From CAZVYN01 sp964631125 (GTDB taxonomy: Bacteria; Eisenbacteria; RBG-16-71-46; CAIMUX01), in assembly GCA_964631125.1 (NCBI GenBank), contig CAZVYN010000119.1, positions 1 to 7,268 of the forward strand: DNA of 7,268 nucleotides, read 5' to 3'. Of this stretch, positions 1 to 5,690 are shown piece by piece (the first letter of the stretch is position 1; every line of letters begins with the position of its first letter). Position numbers and translations under genes: made by a program. The notes below the pieces were generated by a model, which was given only the letters and a program-made list of their open reading frames with translations, searched no databases and was not told the DNA's origin.

Positions 1-30
1 TCACCCATCACCCATCACCCATCACCCATC
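1..30. repeat. Heptanucleotide tandem repeat (TCACCCA x4 + TC)
   Basis: Four perfect head-to-tail copies of TCACCCA are followed by a partial TC. The array may continue beyond the left edge of the window, so its true length is unknown. The four CCC runs are evenly spaced by ATCA, so the minus strand carries four GGG runs separated by four-base loops, which fits the standard G-quadruplex pattern. It ends 17 bases before the palindrome that the group II intron interrupts. No reading frame here can be judged as coding. Confidence 0.9.
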
Positions 31-47
31 TCGCCATGCAGCACACG

Positions 48-69
48 CCGAACACGTTTCAAAACGTGT
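48..69 (+). repeat. Palindromic hairpin interrupted by the group II intron
   Basis: AACACGTTT (51-59) faces AAACGTGT (62-69) across the two bases CA, giving a near-perfect palindrome that stops abruptly where the intron begins. If the intron 70-1980 is removed, the sequence from 1981 supplies the missing T and then CCGG, so the arm extends to pair with CCG at 48-50, with one bulged C. The same left arm, CCGAACACGTTT, occurs at 5596-5607 in an intact palindrome. It could be a terminator for a gene left of the window or a dispersed palindromic repeat. There is no clear T-run in the rebuilt site. Confidence 0.7.
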
Positions 70-555
70 GTGCGCCAGGAGAGCTTGGGAAGGGGGAAAG
101 CATGAGCGACTGACGCTCATCGGAAACTCTTCAACGTGACCCGGTGAGTCCGAATCTCACCCGGCCAAGCTGGCCAGCAGCCGGAACCGAGTGTTGCGTG
201 GTCTCGGGGTGACCCGAGCGGCGAAGCGTACACAGGGAGCAAGCAGGCCGTGGGATCGAGCCCCGAAATCGAATCTTCGTGGGAGCCGACGTTCTGCACG
301 TAAGCGACGGCAGCAGGAGCCCGCTGTGGTGGCCTGGCGTGTTCCTCCCACCGGGGTCATCCAGGAACCTGGGAGAGCTTGTCGTCTCTCGCCGCGAGGT
401 GAGTACTCGCGAACGAAGCAAAGAAGGTCGGGAGGACGGACGGCGAGAAGTCAGAGCACCTGCGTAGTACCCGTGAAGCCGGCGAACCGAGACCTGAGGG
501 AGCCGGTGGAGGGAAGGCGGGTGTCGGAGCACGGAACCATTGGAGGGAAAGGCGA
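70..555 (+). ncRNA. Group II intron 5' ribozyme region (domains I-III and start of IV)
   Basis: This 486-base stretch has no convincing protein-coding gene and is full of short hairpins expected of a folded ribozyme. Clear ones are ATGAGCG/CGCTCAT (102-108 with 114-120), a GGTGAG/CTCACC stem near 145-163, GGCC/GGCC near 162-174, and CTCGGG/CCCGAG (203-208 with 213-218) capped by a GTGA tetraloop of the GNRA type. A possible exon-binding site lies at 296-301. The region ends at a good ribosome binding site, GGAGG at 542-546, nine bases before the maturase ATG. The domain I/II/III boundaries were not resolved by eye. Confidence 0.75.
296..301 (+). other. Candidate EBS1 (exon-binding site) of the intron
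   Basis: GCACGT can pair antiparallel with ACGTGT at 64-69, the last six bases of the 5' exon (IBS1), using five Watson-Crick pairs and one G-U wobble. Group II introns recognise their target through such an EBS1-IBS1 contact in domain I. I saw no better complement elsewhere in 70-555. A six-base match can occur by chance, and I did not confirm that it sits in a loop. Confidence 0.4.
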
Positions 556-1900
556 ATGGGAACTCTGAGTCCCCGCGACGTCTCGACAGCACTCCAACGG
601 ATAGCAGACCTGGCGCGAGAGAGCCCGGAGCGGATCTTCACGAGCATCCAACACGTCCTCGATCTGGAGCTTCTGCGGGAGGCATATCGCCGCACGCGAA
701 AAGACGGGGCGGTGGGAGTAGACGAGGAGACCGAGATGTACGCCGCGAATCTGGAGGTGAACCTCCGCTCGCTGCGTGATCGGTTGTAGCTCGGCAGCGA
801 CCACGCGCCGCCGGTGCGTCGAGTGCACATCCCGAAAGGCGACGGATCGGAGACACGTCCGATCGGGATCCCGACGTTCGAAGACAAGGTGCTTCAACGA
901 GCGGTGGCCTTGGTGCTGGAAGCGATCTACGAACAGGACTTTTCGGACTGCTCGTACGGCTTCCGACCCGGTCGGTCGGCGCATCAGGCGTTGGAGGAGA
1001 TCTTCCGGCGGATGATGCGGATGCGTGCCCGGCTTCGTGATCGAGTTGGACATCGAGAAGTTCTTCGACCGACTCGACCACGGCCAGCTTCGGAGCTTCC
1101 TCGACCTGAGGGTGCGCGACGGTGTGGTGCGTCGCACGATCGACAAGTGGTTGAAGGCTGGAGTGCTGGAGGAGGGTCGCATCACGCGTCCTCGGACCGG
1201 CCCTCCGCAAGGCGGAGTGATCTCGCCTCTGCTCGCCAACGTCTATCTCCACGAAGTGCTGGATCGTTGGTTCACGACGGAGATCGCACCCCGGTTGCGA
1301 GGCGACTCGTTCCTGGTCCGCTATGCCGACGACCCGATCCTGGTCTTCTCGTCGGAGGAAGACGCTCGGCGCGTGATGGCGGTGTTGTCGAAGCGGTTCG
1401 CACGCTTCGGGCTCACCGTTCACCCGCAGAAGACTCGACTGGTCGCGTTCCGCTGTCCGCCCGACACGCAGGAGAGACGAACTCCCCCGCGTGATGGCGG
1501 GCCGGGGACGTTCGACTTCCTGGGCTTCACCCACTATTGGGACAAGTCCCGGAAAGGCCGGTGGGTCGTGCGCAAGCAGACGGCGCGCAACCGCCTCCAG
1601 CGGACTCTCCATCGGCTGTCCGAGTGGTGTCAGCGTCATCGACACCGCCCGCTCGCTTGGCAACACGCGTGGCTGGCCCGCGCGATCCGAGGCCACTATG
1701 CCTACTTCGGAGTGACGGGGAACGCGCGGCAGCAGGGCCGCTTCCTGTATCGCGCCCGCCGAGTTTGGCATGGCTGGCTCTCGCGTCGTTCGCAATCCAC
1801 ACCGATGCGATGGGACCGCTTCACCCGCTTGCTCGCTCGCTACCCGCTCCCGCCGGTGCGGATCGTTCACTCGATCTACACTCGCGCAGCGAATCCGTGA
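556..1900 (+). pseudogene. ltrA: Group II intron reverse transcriptase/maturase, broken by amber stop and frameshift
   Basis: This would encode the intron's own RT/maturase, which helps the RNA splice and copies it into DNA. The start is ATG 556 with GGAGG nine bases upstream. The first frame runs to an amber TAG at 787-789 and continues in the same frame with PVRRVHIPKGDG and YGFRPGRSAHQALE. Near 1017-1026 the homology moves to the +1-shifted frame, consistent with one inserted base, and goes on with LDIEKFFD (first catalytic Asp at 1049-1051), QGGVISPLLAN (1208-1240), YADD (1322-1333), FDFLGFTH (from 1511) and a maturase/thumb region ending HSIYTRAANP. There is no HNH endonuclease domain. 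At TAG, related proteins usually carry Lys, so AAG to TAG is a one-base change. YADD is followed by Pro, where Phe or another hydrophobic residue is usual. Sequencing error is an alternative for the frameshift. Confidence 0.88.
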
Positions 1901-1906
1901 TCTGAG

Positions 1907-1939
1907 GAGCCGGATGCGTCAACTGCGCACGTCCGGATC
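1907..1939 (+). ncRNA. Group II intron domain V
   Basis: This 33-base hairpin is the catalytic core of the ribozyme. The lower stem pairs 1907-1914 (GAGCCGGA) with 1932-1939 (TCCGGATC). A two-base bulge at 1930-1931 precedes an upper stem of 1915-1918 with 1926-1929, closed by a seven-base loop. The catalytic AGC triad is at 1908-1910. The triad G (1909) faces A1937 rather than the usual U, giving a G-A mismatch in place of the conserved G-U wobble. The loop TCAACTG is not an obvious GNRA tetraloop. These may be lineage variants or decay. Confidence 0.8.
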
Positions 1940-1940
1940 T

Positions 1941-1980
1941 GTGGGGGGGGACTGGCGGTGACGCCTGTCCCTGTCCCGAT
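1941..1980 (+). ncRNA. Group II intron domain VI and 3' splice site
   Basis: GGGAC (1948-1952) pairs with GTCCC (1967-1971), and GGCG (1954-1957) pairs with CGCC (1962-1965) around a GTGA tetraloop. The basal GGG (1943-1945) pairs with CCC (1975-1977). Between the two C runs lie T1972, G1973 and T1974. The Ts can form wobbles with the G run, leaving G1973 bulged with seven bases after it to the 3' end. That is where the branch-point adenosine of a lariat-forming intron should be, so the branch base appears changed from A to G. The intron ends GAT at 1980. Confidence 0.72.
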
Positions 1981-2114
1981 TCCGGGTCGGTCAGCGCGTA
2001 GCGCGGCAACACGCGCTTTCCGCGCAACCCTCCCGCTCCGACAGCGCGAGCCCCTTCGAGGAGTTTCCGAAGCCATTCACCCCTCCGCGCACCCGCTGTT
2101 AGACTCCCTCGCTC
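1981..2114 (+). other. Intergenic region between intron and first kinase gene
   Basis: The first bases, TCCGG, complete the interrupted palindrome of 48-69. A possible stem-loop follows, AGCGCGT (1993-1999) with ACGCGCT (2011-2017), with an 11-base loop and only three Ts at its foot, so it is at best a weak terminator. No gene is seen. A promoter candidate near the right end is listed separately. Confidence 0.5.
2076..2105 (+). promoter_or_regulatory. Candidate sigma-70-type promoter, possibly leaderless
   Basis: TTCACC (2076-2081) and TAGACT (2100-2105) each match four of six positions of the -35 and -10 consensus, with an 18-base spacer. Transcription would start near 2112, only a few bases before the ATG at 2115. 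No Shine-Dalgarno sequence is visible before that ATG, which fits a leaderless mRNA. In GC-rich DNA such matches can be accidental. Confidence 0.4.
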
Positions 2115-4547
2115 ATGCCTCTCCTCCCTGGCGCCCGTCTCGGCTCTTACGAAATCGTCGCGTCGCTCGGCGCGGGCGGGATGGGCGAGGTGTATCGCGC
2201 GCGGGATTCGAGGTTGGGACGCGAAGTCGCAGTGAAGGTGCTGCCGGAGTCGGTGGCATCACACCCCGATCGGCTCGCTCGCTTCGAGCGCGAAGCGAAG
2301 GCGGTCGCCGCGCTCAACCATCCCAACATCGTCACGATTTTCTCCATCGAAGAGGCGGCGGGAACTCGCTTCCTCACGATGGAGCTGGTCGAGGGGCACG
2401 GCCTCGATCTGCTCATTACGCCGGGCGGACTCGTCCTCTCGAGGGTCTTGGATCTCGCGATCCCCTTGGCTGACGCACTGGTGGCGGCGCACGAACGCGG
2501 CGTCGTCCATCGAGACCTCAAGCCCGCGAACGTCATGGTCACGAGCACGGGCCGACTGAAGGTGCTCGACTTCGGCCTGGCCAAGCTGACGTCGATGGAG
2601 CCGACGTCGGACGCGACGCTAGCGCGCACTGTCGAGGCGCCGGTCTCTTCCGCGGGTCAAGTGGTCGGCACCGCGCCGTACATGGCGCCCGAACAACTTC
2701 GCGGGGAGCCGGTCGACGCGCGCACCGATCTCTTCGCCTTCGGCATCCTGATCTACGAACTCGCCTCCGGTCGTCGACCGTTCATCGGGACCACGCTGGC
2801 GGACGTCACCTCGGCCATCCTGAGAGACGCGCCCCCTCCGCTGCAGTTACTGCGCGCCGATCTCCCGGGAGATCTGCATCGGATTGTCGGTCGGTGTCTG
2901 GAGAAGGACCGCGAGCGTCGGTTCCAAACAGCGAAGGACGTGCGCAACGAACTCGAGTTCCTGAGGCGGACGATCGAGTCGAGCGGGATGGCGGCGGCGG
3001 CGGCGGCGGCGTCGACGTCGACGACGTCGGCCACCTCGGCCACGTCGACGGTATCAACCGCATCAGCGACATCCCAGTATTCGCCGCCTCCGGGGACGGC
3101 CCCAACACCGCCTCCAGCACCAGCCCCCGGGCCGCCGCCGCACGAGATCCCCTCGATCGCCGTGCTGCCCTTCGTGAATCGCAGCCGCGACGCAGACGAC
3201 GAGTACTTCTCCGATGGCCTCGCCGACGAACTCCTCAACGTTCTCGCCAAGATCCGCGGCCTGCGCGTCGCCGCGCGCACGTCGTCGTATCACTTCAAGG
3301 GGAAAGACGAAGAACTCTCGACCATCGGACGGAAACTCAACGTCGCCACCCTGCTCGAGGGGAGCGTGCGCAAGTCGGGCAACCGCGTACGGATCTCCGT
3401 TCAACTGGTGAAGGTGTCCGACGGCTATCACCTCTGGTCGGAGACCTACGACCGCACGCTCGACGACATCTTCGCGGTGCAAGACGACATCGCTCAGTCG
3501 GTCGTGAAGGAACTCCGCACGACGCTGATGGGGGAGGCGCCCCACTCGAAGGCGAGCGGCGAAGTGCGCGCGGCGGTGGAAGCCGCGGCCAAGGGGCGTG
3601 CAGAGAATCCCGAGGCGCATCGCCTCGTGTTGCAAGGGCGCTACTTCGTCGAGAGATTCACGCGCGACGATGTGGCGCGAGCCGTCGGCTACTTCCGCCA
3701 GGCGCTGGAGCTCGACCCCGACAGTGCGCTGGCGTGGGTGGAGCTGGGCCGCGCGATCAACCACCAGGCTGGCTACGGGTGGATCCCGCTCAGAGCGGGC
3801 GCCGAGGAGGCTCGCGCCGCGACGCAACGCGGGATCGCGCTCCAGCCAGATCTTTCCGAGGCGTATGTCGTGCTCGGATCGATCCAGGTGAGTCACGACT
3901 GGGATTGGAAGGCCGCCGAAGCCTCTTTCCTGCGCGCCCTCGAGCTCGATCCGAGCGGCGCTTATGCGCTCCGAGCGATCGGAGGCCTGGCCTTGGGAGT
4001 CGGGCGGCTCGACGATGCGATCGCGCTGGCGCAACGCGCGACGGAGCACGATCCCCTGAACTCCGGCGCATTCTCCACTCTCGGGAACGCGTACCGGTAC
4101 GCGGGGCGCTACGACGAGGCGCGGCAGGCGTTGGTGAAGGCGTTGGAGCTCAATCCCCAACGAATCGTGACGCACCTGGTCCTCGGATTGATTCTCGCCG
4201 AGCAAGGTCGGGACGCCGAGGCAATCCGTGAACTGGAGCAGGAACCCGAACCGTTCGCTCGGCTCTGCGGCTTGTCGATCGCGCATCACTTGGCCGGGCG
4301 CGCCGAGCAGTCGGACGCCGCGCTCCAAGCGCTGATCGACGGACACGCCGAGGACGCGGCCTACCAGATCGCGGGAGCGTGCGCGATGCGCAGGGAATGG
4401 GACGCCGCCTTCGAGTGGTTGGATCGGGCCTACTCTCAACGCGACGTCGGGCTGGCGTTACTCAGGTTCGAACCGGTCTTCCGGCCGGTTCAGTCCGATC
4501 CGCGCTGGGCCGCCTTCATGAAGAAGATGGGCTTCATCGACGCATGA
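2115..4547 (+). CDS. Ser/Thr protein kinase with TolB/FlgO-like domain and TPR tail
   Basis: This 810-residue protein should phosphorylate Ser/Thr residues of unknown targets. A Hanks-type kinase fills about residues 10-285: glycine loop GAGGMGEV (19-26), catalytic Lys41, helix-C Glu60, HRDLKPAN with Asp134, DFG at 152-154 and GTAPYMAPEQ (185-194), so it looks active. A low-complexity linker (about 290-343) has seven Ala, then Ser/Thr/Ala, then a Pro-rich stretch. Next is a TolB N-terminal/FlgO-like domain (about 345-470, starting PSIAVLPFVNRS), common in adenylate-cyclase-type and TPR regulators. TPR-like helices fill about 497-800. I see no signal peptide or membrane segment, unlike many relatives that carry a transmembrane helix after the kinase, so it is probably cytoplasmic. 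ATG 2115 fits the kinase N-terminus but lacks a Shine-Dalgarno site. Its stop overlaps the next gene's start. Confidence 0.93.
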   Translation: MPLLPGARLGSYEIVASLGAGGMGEVYRARDSRLGREVAVKVLPESVASHPDRLARFEREAKAVAALNHPNIVTIFSIEEAAGTRFLTMELVEGHGLDLLITPGGLVLSRVLDLAIPLADALVAAHERGVVHRDLKPANVMVTSTGRLKVLDFGLAKLTSMEPTSDATLARTVEAPVSSAGQVVGTAPYMAPEQLRGEPVDARTDLFAFGILIYELASGRRPFIGTTLADVTSAILRDAPPPLQLLRADLPGDLHRIVGRCLEKDRERRFQTAKDVRNELEFLRRTIESSGMAAAAAAASTSTTSATSATSTVSTASATSQYSPPPGTAPTPPPAPAPGPPPHEIPSIAVLPFVNRSRDADDEYFSDGLADELLNVLAKIRGLRVAARTSSYHFKGKDEELSTIGRKLNVATLLEGSVRKSGNRVRISVQLVKVSDGYHLWSETYDRTLDDIFAVQDDIAQSVVKELRTTLMGEAPHSKASGEVRAAVEAAAKGRAENPEAHRLVLQGRYFVERFTRDDVARAVGYFRQALELDPDSALAWVELGRAINHQAGYGWIPLRAGAEEARAATQRGIALQPDLSEAYVVLGSIQVSHDWDWKAAEASFLRALELDPSGAYALRAIGGLALGVGRLDDAIALAQRATEHDPLNSGAFSTLGNAYRYAGRYDEARQALVKALELNPQRIVTHLVLGLILAEQGRDAEAIRELEQEPEPFARLCGLSIAHHLAGRAEQSDAALQALIDGHAEDAAYQIAGACAMRREWDAAFEWLDRAYSQRDVGLALLRFEPVFRPVQSDPRWAAFMKKMGFIDA
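2991..3011 (+). repeat. (GCG)7 trinucleotide run in the kinase linker
   Basis: Seven GCG codons in a row encode the poly-Ala start of the interdomain linker, followed at once by TCGACG-type repeats encoding Ser/Thr. Being in-frame triplets, copy changes would alter linker length without breaking the gene. Confidence 0.85.
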
Positions 4548-5569
4548 GGGTGCTCTTCGTCAACGGCGTCGGCGTAGAGAAGCTGCTGCCGATGCAGCGA
4601 TGCGTCGACCTCATGCGCGACGCGCTCACCACCTTCGCGCGCGGCGATGCGGTCTTGCCGTTGCGCCGCGGGATCTGGCTCCCCGATCGCTCGGGGCTCC
4701 TCGGACTGATGCCCGGCTACCTCGGGAACCCGCGGAGCTTCGGCCTCAAGGTGGTCAGCGTGATGCCTGGGAATCACGGCACGCCGTATGAATCGCATCA
4801 AGGCGTGGTGATGCTGTTCGGTCTCGATCATGGCGAGCCGCTCGCGATCCTCGACGCCGCGTCGATCACCGCGATCCGCACCGCCGCGGCTTCGGCCGCC
4901 GCGACCGATGCGTTGGCGCGGGAGGACGCCGGAGATCTCGCGCTGATCGGCGCGGGAGTGCAGGCGCGCACTCATTTGGAGGCGATGGGGGTCGTGCGAA
5001 AGCTGCGCCGCGTGAGGGTGTGGAGTCGGACGCGGGAGAACGCGGAGCGATTCGCGACCGAGGCACAGGCGTCGCTCGCAGCCCCAGCCGCAGCCGCAGC
5101 CGCAGCCGAACTCAAAGTCGAGGTCGCGTCGAGCGTCGCAGCCGCCGTGCGCGGCGCGGATCTGATCTGCACGACAACGTCGTCGCGCGAGCCGATCTTG
5201 CCCGGCGAGATGCTCTCGCCGGGGACACATGTCAACGCCGTCGGCTCGTGCTTCTCGACGACGCGCGAACTCGACACCGAGGCCGTGCGACGCGCCCGGT
5301 TCTTCACCGATTGCCGGGAGTCGTGCCTGAACGAAGCGGGAGACTTCCTCATTCCGCGAGAGGAAGGCGCGATCTCCGACGAGCACCTGCTCGGTGAGAT
5401 CGGCGAGCTGTTCCTGGGCACGATCGCCGGCCGCGTCTCGCACGACGACATCACCGTCTACGAATCGCTCGGCATCGCGCTCGAGGACCTGGCCGCGGCC
5501 CACGACATCCATCGCCGAGCAATCGAGACCGGCGCCGGGGTCTGGCTCGACTGGGGCGGGCCCGCGTGA
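4544..5569 (+). CDS. Ornithine cyclodeaminase/mu-crystallin family protein
   Basis: This 341-residue protein has the normal family length (about 320-350). Members are NAD(P)-dependent enzymes acting on amino or imino acids: ornithine cyclodeaminase makes proline, others reduce ketimines or dehydrogenate alanine. A Rossmann fingerprint GAGVQA lies at 136-141. Lys69 and Arg112 fall at the same numbers as two substrate-binding residues of the Pseudomonas putida ornithine cyclodeaminase, and RR at 41-42 fits the other Arg. The catalytic Asp region reads NAVGSCF (231-237) instead of a GGD-type motif, so true ornithine cyclodeaminase activity is doubtful and a reductase or dehydrogenase role is likelier; the substrate is unknown. 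An Ala-rich insert sits at 179-188. The start is ATG 4544, overlapping the kinase stop as ATGA; an upstream in-frame extension from 4379 lies inside the kinase gene and has no family similarity. Translational coupling to the kinase is likely. Confidence 0.9.
   Translation: MRVLFVNGVGVEKLLPMQRCVDLMRDALTTFARGDAVLPLRRGIWLPDRSGLLGLMPGYLGNPRSFGLKVVSVMPGNHGTPYESHQGVVMLFGLDHGEPLAILDAASITAIRTAAASAAATDALAREDAGDLALIGAGVQARTHLEAMGVVRKLRRVRVWSRTRENAERFATEAQASLAAPAAAAAAAELKVEVASSVAAAVRGADLICTTTSSREPILPGEMLSPGTHVNAVGSCFSTTRELDTEAVRRARFFTDCRESCLNEAGDFLIPREEGAISDEHLLGEIGELFLGTIAGRVSHDDITVYESLGIALEDLAAAHDIHRRAIETGAGVWLDWGGPA
5085..5108 (+). repeat. CAGCCG hexamer x4 inside the cyclodeaminase-family gene
   Basis: Four perfect copies of CAGCCG encode an Ala run between the Rossmann fingerprint and the next strand of the NAD-binding domain. 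It is in frame and probably forms a surface loop. Confidence 0.85.
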
Positions 5570-5595
5570 GGCAAGCGAAACGAATCCCAGCGCAA

Positions 5596-5621
5596 CCGAA
5601 CACGTTTTGAAACGAGTTCGG
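5596..5621 (+). terminator. Intact palindromic hairpin after the cyclodeaminase-family gene
   Basis: CCGAACACGTTT (5596-5607) pairs with AAACGAGTTCGG (5610-5621), 11 of 12 positions, with one A-A mismatch at 5602/5615. It starts 27 bases after the upstream stop codon, the usual place for a terminator, but has no following T-run, so factor-independent termination is uncertain. The left arm is identical to 48-59 at the intron insertion site. It could also be a dispersed palindromic repeat or an operator for the downstream kinase. Confidence 0.5.
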
Positions 5622-5640
5622 AGCCGAAGATGGGGGGACG

Positions 5641-5687
5641 TTCCCGCCCGATTCTGACTCGCCCTAGTTTCCGATTTCCCTGAGGAG
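5641..5687 (+). promoter_or_regulatory. Ribosome binding site and weak promoter candidate for second kinase
   Basis: GAGGAG at 5682-5687 lies three bases before ATG 5691, slightly close but the only purine-rich Shine-Dalgarno candidate, and supports that start. TAGTTT (5665-5670) with TTCCCG (5641-5646), 18 bases apart, is a weak promoter guess. Unlike the first kinase, this gene has a visible ribosome binding site. Confidence 0.4.
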
Positions 5688-5690
5688 CCC

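Larger units (their letters stand above)
70..1980 (+). mobile_element. Group II intron (retroelement) with degenerate maturase gene
   Basis: The element begins with GTGCG, matching the group II 5' consensus GUGYG, and ends in CCCGAT, matching the usual AY 3' end. It contains a structured 5' region, an RT/maturase gene placed as in domain IV, then domain V and VI hairpins. Its length of about 1.9 kb is normal for compact bacterial introns. The 5' boundary could also be 68, because GTGTG there fits the consensus; 70 is preferred because joining 69 to 1981 rebuilds a palindrome related to 5596-5621. The ORF lacks an HNH endonuclease domain, and insertion at a hairpin recalls group IIC introns, but class assignment is not secure. 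A broken RT and a G at the branch site suggest that the copy is no longer autonomous. Confidence 0.88.

Noticed and set aside
1..30. CRISPR array
   Set aside because: Units are seven bases with no spacers; it is a simple tandem repeat.
191..568. Open frames within the intron 5' region
   Set aside because: They overlap hairpins of the ribozyme, are Arg-rich and lack ribosome binding sites; the region is better explained as structured RNA.
638..1870. Long minus-strand open frame opposite the maturase gene
   Set aside because: It is antisense to a clear RT with recognisable motifs, has Arg/Pro/Ser-rich composition and no family similarity; long antisense frames are expected in GC-rich DNA. The same applies to minus-strand frames at 3063-4439 and 4490-5692.
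1993..2017. Intrinsic terminator after the intron
   Set aside because: The seven-base stem has an 11-base loop and only three following Ts; too weak to call as a terminator.
2894..4231. Second long + strand frame overlapping the first kinase gene
   Set aside because: It is the alternative frame of the kinase gene, Arg-rich and low-complexity, while the kinase frame shows conserved domains throughout.
4379..4543. Upstream in-frame extension of the cyclodeaminase-family gene
   Set aside because: It lies inside the kinase TPR region in another frame and resembles no family sequence; ATG 4544 gives the standard N-terminus and length.
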